Part shown: in pieces, positions 15,460-23,133 of the stretch | Numbering within the stretch: the stretch's first letter is position 1 | Layout of the letters: each line of letters begins with the position of its first letter | Source of the DNA: Clostridiales bacterium | GTDB lineage: Bacteria > Bacillota > Clostridia > Oscillospirales > Oscillospiraceae | Direction of reading: 5' to 3' | Assembly (NCBI GenBank): GCA_022775085.1 | Contig: JALFJQ010000005.1 | Span: forward strand, 1-64,000 | DNA: 64,000 nt | Position numbers and translations under genes: made by a program | The notes under the pieces: generated by a model | Told to the model about the DNA's origin: nothing | Database searches by the model: none | Seen by the model: the letters and a program-made list of their open reading frames with translations, nothing else

Positions 15460-16173
15460 ATGGGGAACAAGATATTGCCGCACGATCATGGACATCTTCC
15501 CAAAGGTGTGCAGATCAGCATGCCAAAGGGGGAGACCTTCGAGATCGTTTCCGATATTTTCAAGATGATGAGCGACAGTACACGGATTCAGGTTTTCTGG
15601 CTGCTATGCCATTGTGAAGAGTGTGTTGTCAATATTTCCGCCCTGCTGGATATGAGCAGTCCGGCAGTATCCCATCATTTGAAGCTTCTGAAGACGTCCG
15701 GTCTGATTGTCAGCCGCAGAGAAGGTAAAGAGGTGTACTACACTGCCGCCAAAACCCAGCGTACCCAAGTTCTTCATGAGATGATTGAGAGAATCGTGGA
15801 AGTGGCCTGTCCTGCTGAAGAATCTTTTGAGGATAGCGGTAATTACAATTCCAATGTTCAGGCAGTCAATGAAATCCATGATTTTCTCATCTCAAATATG
15901 AAAACCCGCTATTCGATTGAGGAACTGTCGGTAAAATTCCATATCAACCAGACTACGCTCAAGACCACCTTTAAGACTGTGTTTGGCAAGCCCATTGCGG
16001 CATACATGAAAGATTATCGAATTAAGCAGGCAAAGGCCCTGCTTTCCCACAGTGACAAAACAGTCGCCGAAGTTGCCTGCGAAGTCGGGTATGAAAACCA
16101 AAGCAAGTTTACGCAGGCTTTCAAAGACGTAACCGGTAGGCTTCCGAAAGACTATCGGAAAGGAAATTCATAG
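15460..16173 (+). CDS. ArsR-AraC fusion transcriptional regulator
   Basis: A 237-residue protein joining two DNA-binding families. Residues about 25-110 form an ArsR winged helix (IFKMMSDSTRIQVFWLL, CEECVVNISALLDM, SSPAVSHHLKLLKTSG, SRREGKEVYYT). Residues about 135-235 form a double-HTH AraC domain (YSIEELSVKFHINQTTLKTTFKTVFG, then TVAEVACEVGYENQSKFTQAFKDVTG). The N-terminus HDHGH and the CHCEEC stretch are candidate metal ligands. Divergent from the HMA-cadA operon, it is probably a metal sensor whose AraC half adds DNA contacts or activation; both halves look intact. Confidence 0.88.
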   Translation: MGNKILPHDHGHLPKGVQISMPKGETFEIVSDIFKMMSDSTRIQVFWLLCHCEECVVNISALLDMSSPAVSHHLKLLKTSGLIVSRREGKEVYYTAAKTQRTQVLHEMIERIVEVACPAEESFEDSGNYNSNVQAVNEIHDFLISNMKTRYSIEELSVKFHINQTTLKTTFKTVFGKPIAAYMKDYRIKQAKALLSHSDKTVAEVACEVGYENQSKFTQAFKDVTGRLPKDYRKGNS

Positions 16174-16195
16174 GGTTTATAATCCCAACAATACA

Positions 16196-16231
16196 GCCGC
16201 CCAGCATCCGACAAAACGGATGCTGGGCGGG
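16196..16231. terminator. Hairpin between convergent genes
   Basis: CCGCCCAGCATCCG pairs perfectly with CGGATGCTGGGCGG around a six-base loop, between the ends of the convergent fusion regulator and VWA genes. No T-run on either strand, so it is a weak or Rho-assisted bidirectional stop. Confidence 0.5.
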
Positions 16232-16247
16232 TCAATATTCTGTTCCT

Positions 16248-17993
16248 TCAATCTGTAAGCTCCTGAATCTCTTGCCGGATCAGCGCTCCTGCCGCTGTGG
16301 CCAACTGGTCAATGCCCTGAATCCGGACCATGCTTTTTTCGTAGATGGCCGCCGCATCCGGTGCGCTGTAGTTGTTGCCCATGAACACCGCCGCTACCCG
16401 GATTCCTCGGCGTTGCAATGCCCGGACCTCCTGGGTGGTGTCCTTCACAGCGGCCTGCTCCGCATACTCTCTGCCGAAGGGATTTCCCTCTCCCGGTGGA
16501 ATGCGGTGGCTGTCGTTGGGACTGGCATCGGTCAGAAGCAGAAGCAGATGTCGTCCTTCCGGGGCGCTTTTGATCAGGTCTCCCGCAGCTCGGAGGGCCA
16601 AACCGTCCCGGTTCCATCCGGCGGCAAAGTAGTTGAATATTTTCTGATTCTCGTTCTTGTCCGCAAAGCCTTTCAGCACCCGCAGCACCGTATAGCCCCG
16701 GAGACTGCAGAAGCTGGTCACCCGTACCGGGACGCCGCACCGGCCCAGACTCTCCGCCAGGATATAGCCTTGGGCGGCAATGGCCTCCTGACAGTGCATG
16801 CGGGAAGCGGAGCCGTCCAGCAGGAGGTCTACAGAGAATCCCGGCTTGCAGGTAGCGACATCCCGGAGAAACACATTTCCGTCCTCCAGCACCGCTGCTC
16901 GCCACACACGGGGGCTGTCCAGGCGACCGCTGCGGGAGCGTTCCGTCTCAGTCTGGCTGTGTACCTGGATGCAGCTTCGGATTTGCTCCGAAAGCCGCAA
17001 AATGGTATTTTGATAGAGACCGCTGTCTTTGGCATAGGCATCCCGGTTTCGCTTGCATTGCAGAGCCGCTTCCTGAGCCATGCGGCGGGCCTCGCTGCTG
17101 CGGGCGTGTTCCGGGTCCGGGATTCCAGATGTAAACCACAAATGGCAGCCCAGGTGGTTCGCGGTACAAAGCGCCTGCTCTGCCGCTGCCAGCTGCTCCG
17201 GCGTGTAAAAGGATCGGCCAAAACAGGTTTCGATATATAGCCGGTCAGTCTCCGCATTCTCATTCAGGCGAAGCTTTCCCCGGCGAAGGTCCAGCTTCGC
17301 TTTGTCGCCGCCAGAGCCTTCGGCCTGTCCCAGTGTCAGCACATCGGTATGGACGATCTGAGTGGGAAGGAATTTTGTCATTGCCAGAGCCCATTTTCCG
17401 TCAAAATGCAGCCGTAGTGGCGCTTTGGACCGGGCGGTTCCATCGAACAGTCCCGCCTGGGCAAAGGTGCGCAGAATGGCGGCAGCAAGTTCTTCCGCAT
17501 CCAGTTCCCCGCTACATAGCAGCGCATCGGACAGCTTGCGTTCATAAGACGTCATCACCGGAGCGCGCTTTCCCAGAACGCTTTTCCACCGGGCAGACTG
17601 CATGGTGTAAACCAACTGATTTTTTGCCCACCACTCCTGCCGGGACAGCTTGTATTCCTGACCAAAAAAGTCTGCCGCGTGGGCTTTCCTGGCTTCCTCC
17701 AGAACAGGGCGGTGGGGAAGCTCCCGCTGAAAGGCGGCGTTTTCCAACGCCAGCCAGGCCAGATCGTCCAGCATGGCCTGCCGCCGGTCCAATTCCCAGG
17801 CGGCGAAGAGCTTTCGGGGCATTTCAGCGCCGTACCATTTGCGGACACAGCCTACGATGCAGTTCATGTAACTATCTGGTACGCCGTCGCTGCCCATGGC
17901 CAGAAACAGGGGGTCGAAGCCATATTCCCCTGCGGCGGTCCAGATCTGATTCAGCGCCCGCCGCTGCTGGGCGGTATAATGCTGCGTCAGCAT
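16248..17993 (-). CDS. VWA-domain protein (CoxE/NorD type)
   Basis: This 581-residue protein has a C-terminal von Willebrand A domain with a MIDAS-type DxSxS (LLLDGSASRMH) and the second strand LLLLLTDASPNDSH; the N-terminal 380 residues are helical and unassigned. VWA proteins of this type partner a MoxR AAA+ ATPase and act as chaperones that insert metal or activate metalloenzymes (NorQ-NorD, CbbQ-CbbO, CoxD-CoxE). The MoxR gene lies four bases upstream, so they form a pair. The MOSC and XdhC genes next door suggest a molybdenum hydroxylase as client, which is inference. Confidence 0.85.
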   Translation of the reverse strand: MLTQHYTAQQRRALNQIWTAAGEYGFDPLFLAMGSDGVPDSYMNCIVGCVRKWYGAEMPRKLFAAWELDRRQAMLDDLAWLALENAAFQRELPHRPVLEEARKAHAADFFGQEYKLSRQEWWAKNQLVYTMQSARWKSVLGKRAPVMTSYERKLSDALLCSGELDAEELAAAILRTFAQAGLFDGTARSKAPLRLHFDGKWALAMTKFLPTQIVHTDVLTLGQAEGSGGDKAKLDLRRGKLRLNENAETDRLYIETCFGRSFYTPEQLAAAEQALCTANHLGCHLWFTSGIPDPEHARSSEARRMAQEAALQCKRNRDAYAKDSGLYQNTILRLSEQIRSCIQVHSQTETERSRSGRLDSPRVWRAAVLEDGNVFLRDVATCKPGFSVDLLLDGSASRMHCQEAIAAQGYILAESLGRCGVPVRVTSFCSLRGYTVLRVLKGFADKNENQKIFNYFAAGWNRDGLALRAAGDLIKSAPEGRHLLLLLTDASPNDSHRIPPGEGNPFGREYAEQAAVKDTTQEVRALQRRGIRVAAVFMGNNYSAPDAAAIYEKSMVRIQGIDQLATAAGALIRQEIQELTD

Positions 17994-17996
17994 TGT

Positions 17997-18911
17997 TCAG
18001 TCCTCAAACAGTTCGCGCCGGGTGAGCCTGGGAGAGATACGCATGGCAGCAACATCCCGGATCAGGCTCTGCTCATAGCTGTCGAAAGCCTTGTTGGTAA
18101 TACCCATGTCCAAGGCTGCCCCTGCGGGAACCCCAGAGCGGATCAGGTCCAGAGCATCCAGCAAACCCCGCAGATCCAGAGCTTTCGTGGAAATTTCCGC
18201 GCTGTCGCACTTCTTTTGCAGTTCAAAGAAAAGCTGGGCGAACTGGCTGCGGTACTTCTTTTTCAGGCTGGGGAAATGGGTGGACAGCAGCTTTTCCAGA
18301 TTCTCCTGACTGATGGTGGGCATCTGGATGACCACAAACCGGGAGGTCAGGGCCTCGTTCAGCTCCCGGGTCCCGGCGTAGCCGTAGTTCATGGTGGCGA
18401 TGAACCGGGTAGGCGCTTCCATGGGGATGCGGTTATAACCCGGCACATCGATGACCCGGCGGAAATCCAGCGCCGAGTGCAGTACCGCCAGCGCCTCGTT
18501 TTTTGCCATGTTGATCTCATCCAGAATGCCAAAGCCGCCGAATCTTGCGCACTGGTAGATGGGGCCGGGGCGGAAGCGCACCTGCCCATCTTCAAAGGTG
18601 TCCATTCCGATCAGTCCTGCGGCGTCCACATTCACATGAAAGGAAACGTTCCAGGCAGGGCGGCCAAACACCATTGCCAGGTTTTCTGCCAGGACATTTT
18701 TGCCGGTAGCCTTTCCGCCAGTAAGCAGTAGGTTCTTACCACACAGCAGGGCGGCAGCGGCATACTCCCAGATGTCTTTCCCGTAATAGTGGAAACGGGG
18801 TGCTGGGATTCTCTGGCGCAGCTCCTCCGTCAGAGGATTGGCCTCTCGAAAGGCTCTGAGTTCCCTCAGTAGCTCAGGGTCGATGTTTTCCTCTTCCAAA
18901 AAATCAAACAT
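17997..18911 (-). CDS. MoxR-family AAA+ ATPase (NorQ/CoxD type)
   Basis: The 304-residue ATPase has a Walker A-like loop LLTGGKATGKNVLAENLA, Walker B GFGILDEINMAKNEA, sensor 1 in FIATMNYGYAG and an arginine finger in NEALTSRFVV, followed by the lid domain. The residue after GK is Asn instead of Ser/Thr, an unusual substitution that may weaken Mg-ATP binding. It is paired with the downstream VWA protein. GGGAG precedes the ATG. Divergent from the MOSC-xdhC pair, with about 440 bases between them. Confidence 0.9.
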   Translation of the reverse strand: MFDFLEEENIDPELLRELRAFREANPLTEELRQRIPAPRFHYYGKDIWEYAAAALLCGKNLLLTGGKATGKNVLAENLAMVFGRPAWNVSFHVNVDAAGLIGMDTFEDGQVRFRPGPIYQCARFGGFGILDEINMAKNEALAVLHSALDFRRVIDVPGYNRIPMEAPTRFIATMNYGYAGTRELNEALTSRFVVIQMPTISQENLEKLLSTHFPSLKKKYRSQFAQLFFELQKKCDSAEISTKALDLRGLLDALDLIRSGVPAGAALDMGITNKAFDSYEQSLIRDVAAMRISPRLTRRELFED

Positions 18912-19351
18912 CCGATCACTCCCTTAAATCTGCAACTTTTGAATTTCAAAACACAGGAATGCTTGTTGACGGATAAAACACTGTACACAAAGGAAGCGTC
19001 AATCCGGTGCAGTCTCGTGTTTTTATCAGCATAGTTCCCAAATATGTAAATTTTGTGTAAATTCTCAGCTCTGATAAATTGGTTTATATAGAGAAAACAT
19101 ATTTCATAAAGCCAAGAACAAAAGAAGTATGATGGTAGGGATTTATTTCCCGGAGCTATTGACATAACCTTTCTTTGCAACTATAATCGTTATTGACTAG
19201 CCGATAGAATAAGCAAAAGTATTCTGGCACTGCCAGACACCGCTCTCCAACCCGCTATTTGCGGGTTAGACTGGACTTCAGGGGCTGCTGCACAATGCAG
19301 CAGCCCCTACTTGTATATCGTGAGAATGATTAATAGAATAGGAGGAAGCCC
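18912..19351. promoter_or_regulatory. Divergent intergenic region with palindrome and hairpins
   Basis: No gene is seen in these 440 bases. TCTGGCA-C-TGCCAGA (19223-19237) is a perfect 15-bp palindrome, a plausible regulator site. AACCCGC / GCGGGTT (about 19249-19267) and the very stable AGGGGCTGCTGC / GCAGCAGCCCCT (19280-19308) follow, so the MOSC-xdhC transcript would start with a structured leader. I looked for the molybdenum-cofactor riboswitch but its conserved core was not recognisable. Confidence 0.5.
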
Positions 19352-19783
19352 ATGGCAAGCGTTGTAGCAGTTTGTATCAGTGAACAAAAAGGGACACAAA
19401 AACACGAGGTTCCGGAAATCCAGTTGAAGATCGACCATGGAATTGTAGGCGATGCCCACGCGGGGAACTGGCACCGGCAGGTGAGCCTGCTGGCCCAGGA
19501 GAGCGTGGAGAAAATGAAAGCCGTTTTCCCGGACATTCCCGTGGGAGCCTTTGCGGAGAATATCCTAACGGAGGGGCTGACCCTTTTCACCCTCCCGGTG
19601 GGCACCCGGCTACGGGTTGGGGAAGTTCTACTGGAGGTGACCCAGATCGGTAAAGAATGTCACGCCCACTGCGCCATCCGCCAGCAGGTGGGTGACTGCG
19701 TGATGCCCCGTGAAGGGATATTTACCATCGTGCTGGAAGAAGGAACCATCCGTGCCGGCGATACCATCACCGTATTGACTTGA
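19352..19783 (+). CDS. MOSC-domain protein
   Basis: A 143-residue stand-alone MOSC (molybdenum cofactor sulfurase C-terminal) domain. Visible are GIVGDAHAGNWHRQVSLLAQESVEKM, AENILTEGL, LPVGTRLRVGEVLLEVTQ and the characteristic GKECHAHCAI...VGDCVMPREGIF with its conserved cysteine. MOSC proteins bind or transfer sulfur to the molybdenum cofactor. It lies ten bases upstream of xdhC and next to the MoxR/VWA pair, which together resemble an accessory set for a molybdenum hydroxylase. Confidence 0.9.
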   Translation: MASVVAVCISEQKGTQKHEVPEIQLKIDHGIVGDAHAGNWHRQVSLLAQESVEKMKAVFPDIPVGAFAENILTEGLTLFTLPVGTRLRVGEVLLEVTQIGKECHAHCAIRQQVGDCVMPREGIFTIVLEEGTIRAGDTITVLT

Positions 19784-19793
19784 GGAAACTGCC

Positions 19794-20732
19794 ATGACCA
19801 ATTTGGAATTTCAGGAAATCCTTCGCAAGCTGGAACAGGGCATGACGCCGGAGCTTACCAAAGTCGTAGAGGGTCAGACCTATACCAGAGTTTTTCTCCC
19901 GGAAAACAGGCTGATTCTGCTGGGGGGCGGTCACATTGCGGTGCCGCTGTGCGCCATGGCTTCCATGCTGGACTTTGCTGTCACCGTTTTGGATGACCGC
20001 ATCAGCTTTGCCAATTCAGAGCGCTCCCCACAGGCAGCTCAGGTGATCTGCAATTCCTTCGCCGCCGGGATTGAGAGCCTGCATATTCGTGCCACGGACT
20101 ATGTCTGCGTCATCACTAGGGGGCACCGGTGGGACGGGGAATGTCTGCGGCAGATTCTGTCCGGCACGCTCCCCACATACCTCGGCATGATCGGTTCCAA
20201 ACGCCGGGTGGAGGGCCTGCTTAGCCTGCTTGCGGAGGAGGGCTTCGACCCGGAAGCCCTTGACCGCATCCACGCTCCCATCGGTCTGAAAATCAACGCC
20301 CAAACCCCGGCAGAAATCGCCGTGTCGATCTGCGGAGAAATGATCGCTCACAGGCGGAAATATGTCCGAAAGGATTCCCGCATCTGCCTGGATCAGACCA
20401 ATACCGACTATACCTTGCTGCGGTTTCTGGCACAAAGCACCCAGCCAAAGGCCTGCGCATTGGTGCTTTCCTCCACCGGCTCCACGCCGGTCAAGTCCGG
20501 CGCGATGATGGGAATTGACGCCCTTGGCAACGGCTACGGCACCATCGGCGGCGGCTGCAGCGAAGCGGCCATTATGGTCAGGGCCAGAAAAATCATGGGA
20601 ACCGGCACCTCCTGCGTTGTAAAGATCGATATGACCAATGAAGTTGCCGAAAGCGAGGGCATGGTCTGCGGCGGAACCATGCGCGTTCTGCTGGAGGATG
20701 TGACATCATCTGAAATTCCTCTGTCGAGGTAA
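19794..20732 (+). CDS. xdhC: XdhC/CoxI-family maturation factor, swapped domain order
   Basis: This 312-residue protein matures molybdenum hydroxylases such as xanthine dehydrogenase by handling sulfurated cofactor. The Rossmann part (XdhC_C type: LILLGGGHIAVPLCAMASM, TVLDDR, YLGMIGSKRR) comes first, about 40-200. The XdhC/CoxI segment (STGSTPVKSGAMMG, GTIGGGCSEAAI, ESEGMVCGGTMRVLLE) follows at about 225-305. In canonical XdhC the order is the reverse. No hydroxylase subunits are in the window. A good terminator follows at 20772. Confidence 0.88.
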   Translation: MTNLEFQEILRKLEQGMTPELTKVVEGQTYTRVFLPENRLILLGGGHIAVPLCAMASMLDFAVTVLDDRISFANSERSPQAAQVICNSFAAGIESLHIRATDYVCVITRGHRWDGECLRQILSGTLPTYLGMIGSKRRVEGLLSLLAEEGFDPEALDRIHAPIGLKINAQTPAEIAVSICGEMIAHRRKYVRKDSRICLDQTNTDYTLLRFLAQSTQPKACALVLSSTGSTPVKSGAMMGIDALGNGYGTIGGGCSEAAIMVRARKIMGTGTSCVVKIDMTNEVAESEGMVCGGTMRVLLEDVTSSEIPLSR

Positions 20733-20771
20733 GAATGCTCCCTGCAAAGACAATATCAAGCATTACAATAG

Positions 20772-20818
20772 GAACCACAATTATGGCATGATGCGTGTCG
20801 TAATTGTGGTTCTTTTTT
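20772..20818 (+). terminator. Terminator of MOSC-xdhC
   Basis: GAACCACAATTA pairs with TAATTGTGGTTC and is followed by a run of Ts; it separates this unit from the downstream parvulin operon. Confidence 0.85.
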
Positions 20819-20896
20819 ATATGTCTCTGCTCTCCATAATTTCACCACAATTCCCACATATATTGCTTGTGATGATAACGATAAGGAGGGCATTCG

Positions 20897-23131
20897 ATGG
20901 AGAACAACGAAACTGAGAAGAAAATTGATACGATATCGGAAACAGAAGCTGATTCGGAAAATCTTTCCTCCCCGGAAGCGGATTCTGGCTCTGTGATCGC
21001 GGACATTCTCCATGTTCTTGGGTTTCAACCAACAAGTCGCAACACCGTAACGAGAGAGCAGACTTCTCAGGTGGAAGATACGAACCAGATAGAACGGGAG
21101 AATCAGAGCTGCAATTCCGTGATTGGAGGGGAACCCATAAACCGCTATCCCGATACGGAAGCAGTATTTAGCGCAGGGCCAGCAGAGTTGGTGCCTGTGC
21201 CGGATGAATTGAACAAGAGGAACATGTGGAGCCATTACATGCTCTTCTTGTTGATCTGCGCTGTCCTTTTGGCAGGTGGCTTATCCATTTACCGCAATTT
21301 TGATTGGGTGCGGGAGCCAAACCCACCAGCAGAGGATGTAGTCGCTACCTACAACGGGAAAAATATAACCACAAAGGAATTGATGGATTTTATCGCCGTT
21401 GAAGGCAGCAAAGAACGTGAGCATTTGCTTTGTCCGAACCATGGCTACGATCACAGCAAATGCATGCCAGAAGAAGCGTGTGAGGCACATCCGATTGACA
21501 GCCTGGAAGGATATCAGGCGATGGTCACTCGTTTGGCCGTAGAGCAGATGATTCTGGACTGGGCGGATACACAGGGAATCACCCAGCGGGATGATGTTCG
21601 GCACGAAATGGAGGATCTGCTGAACGATGCGGCGGTAGAACAATACATTTCTCAGTTGCATGAAACGAATATCACCACCGAGTCTATATCGAGCTGGGAT
21701 GTGCAGCAATACTACTCCGAAAATCAGGAACAGTTTCAAGGGCAGACCCTTGCTGAAGCGGAAGCGGAAATCCGGCAGATTCTGGCTGCGGAAAAAGACA
21801 AATCCTTTTTCAGTGATTACATTGAGGAACTCAAAAAAACGGCCGGACTACAGGTGAATTTTGAGGTACTGAAAACAGCAGCTCCCTCAAAAGCGGAAAT
21901 CAACGCCTACTACACCAAGAATTTGGAGCGGTATCGGACACCGGAAACCATAACCTACAGCGAAATCCGTTTGCGTAATGCGTCAGAATCCACGGATGCA
22001 GCCCGCAAGCTGCGGTCTGGTGAATCCTTTGAAAGTGTCGCGGCAATGTATGGCAAGGATGGAACCGCACAGACCGTTACCATGGAAAAGGGCGGCGGAG
22101 AATCCGCAATTGAGGATGTACTCTGGAAAATGCAGCCAAATGAGGTCAGCGACCCCCTTACCGATTCCAACGGCTCTGTCAGTATCATTAAACTACTTTC
22201 TAAGGAGCCTGCGGGTTACCAGCCACTGTCCGAGGTCGAGACCAGCATCGAAAGCATCCTTCTGCGACAAATCATGGATGAAGAATATACCATCAGAAAA
22301 AGCGAAATGCTGTTCAGTGTTCACTCCCGGCGATACACCTTGGGAGAATTCTATACAGAGTACCGGGAGCTTTCGGAGGTCTACCAGGAAGCGCTCAGCA
22401 CCTATGAAGCAAAAAAGCAGTTTGTTGAGCAGATGATCGTCATGGAGCTGCTTTTGGAAGAAAGCGGGGACAAATCTGCCACTAACGATTCAGATGCTCA
22501 TGATATGGAGGAACTTCGTGTCCAATATCTGTGGCAAATACTGCATCAGGAAGAAGTGGATGATGATCTGGATGAACCTACCGAGGAAGAAATCAGAGAC
22601 TTCTATGAGAAAAACCCGGCAAAGTTAATGACACCAGCTTCTGCGGAAATCAGCCTGATCTGGATTGATCAGGGCGCAAATACGGAAAAAAAGGAACAGG
22701 CAAAGGCAAAAGCGGAGGAAGCAATGTCTCTGCTTAACTCCGGTACATCTTTTGCGGAGGTCGCCAAAATGTACTCCGAGGATTCCTCTGCGGAAGATGG
22801 CGGCGTGATATCCGGGCCGCTTTACGAAAGTCACCTGGCAGCGGAACTGGCGGGACCAATCTTCTCCTTGAAGGTCGGTCAGGTAAGTAAAATCATCGAT
22901 TACCGTTCCGGCTACTATATCATTCAGGTTCGCAGCCGAACAGAGGCTCGGCTTCCTGAACTGGAAGAAGTTTCTCACACCATCAGCGACTACTTAAAAG
23001 AAATGGAACATGAAACTCGTACCCAGCAGATGGAACAGCAGCTTTTGAAGGAAGCCGGGTTTACGATCTATGACAAAACGCTGCGTGGAATCATGAAAGC
23101 GCAGCAAAATAACATGGGAAAAGGAGCGTAA
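20897..23131 (+). CDS. Membrane-anchored double-parvulin peptidyl-prolyl isomerase
   Basis: This 744-residue protein has an acidic cytoplasmic region (1-110), one membrane helix (about 112-132) and a large extracellular part of SurA/PrsA type. Two parvulin-like domains are seen at about 345-430 and 578-690 (second: SGTSFAEVAKMYSEDSSAEDGG and IIDYRSGYYIIQV). Just after the helix a cluster of C179, H182, H186, C189, C195 and H198 could bind metal. It would fold or guard secreted proteins near the membrane. The next gene, a CDF-SPFH fusion, begins two bases after its stop, so the operon is tightly coupled. GGAGG precedes the ATG. Confidence 0.85.
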   Translation: MENNETEKKIDTISETEADSENLSSPEADSGSVIADILHVLGFQPTSRNTVTREQTSQVEDTNQIERENQSCNSVIGGEPINRYPDTEAVFSAGPAELVPVPDELNKRNMWSHYMLFLLICAVLLAGGLSIYRNFDWVREPNPPAEDVVATYNGKNITTKELMDFIAVEGSKEREHLLCPNHGYDHSKCMPEEACEAHPIDSLEGYQAMVTRLAVEQMILDWADTQGITQRDDVRHEMEDLLNDAAVEQYISQLHETNITTESISSWDVQQYYSENQEQFQGQTLAEAEAEIRQILAAEKDKSFFSDYIEELKKTAGLQVNFEVLKTAAPSKAEINAYYTKNLERYRTPETITYSEIRLRNASESTDAARKLRSGESFESVAAMYGKDGTAQTVTMEKGGGESAIEDVLWKMQPNEVSDPLTDSNGSVSIIKLLSKEPAGYQPLSEVETSIESILLRQIMDEEYTIRKSEMLFSVHSRRYTLGEFYTEYRELSEVYQEALSTYEAKKQFVEQMIVMELLLEESGDKSATNDSDAHDMEELRVQYLWQILHQEEVDDDLDEPTEEEIRDFYEKNPAKLMTPASAEISLIWIDQGANTEKKEQAKAKAEEAMSLLNSGTSFAEVAKMYSEDSSAEDGGVISGPLYESHLAAELAGPIFSLKVGQVSKIIDYRSGYYIIQVRSRTEARLPELEEVSHTISDYLKEMEHETRTQQMEQQLLKEAGFTIYDKTLRGIMKAQQNNMGKGA

Positions 23132-23133
23132 TT

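Noticed and set aside
19221-19308. Molybdenum-cofactor riboswitch
   Set aside because: Structured and well placed, but the conserved core was not recognisable by eye; kept as an open regulatory region.
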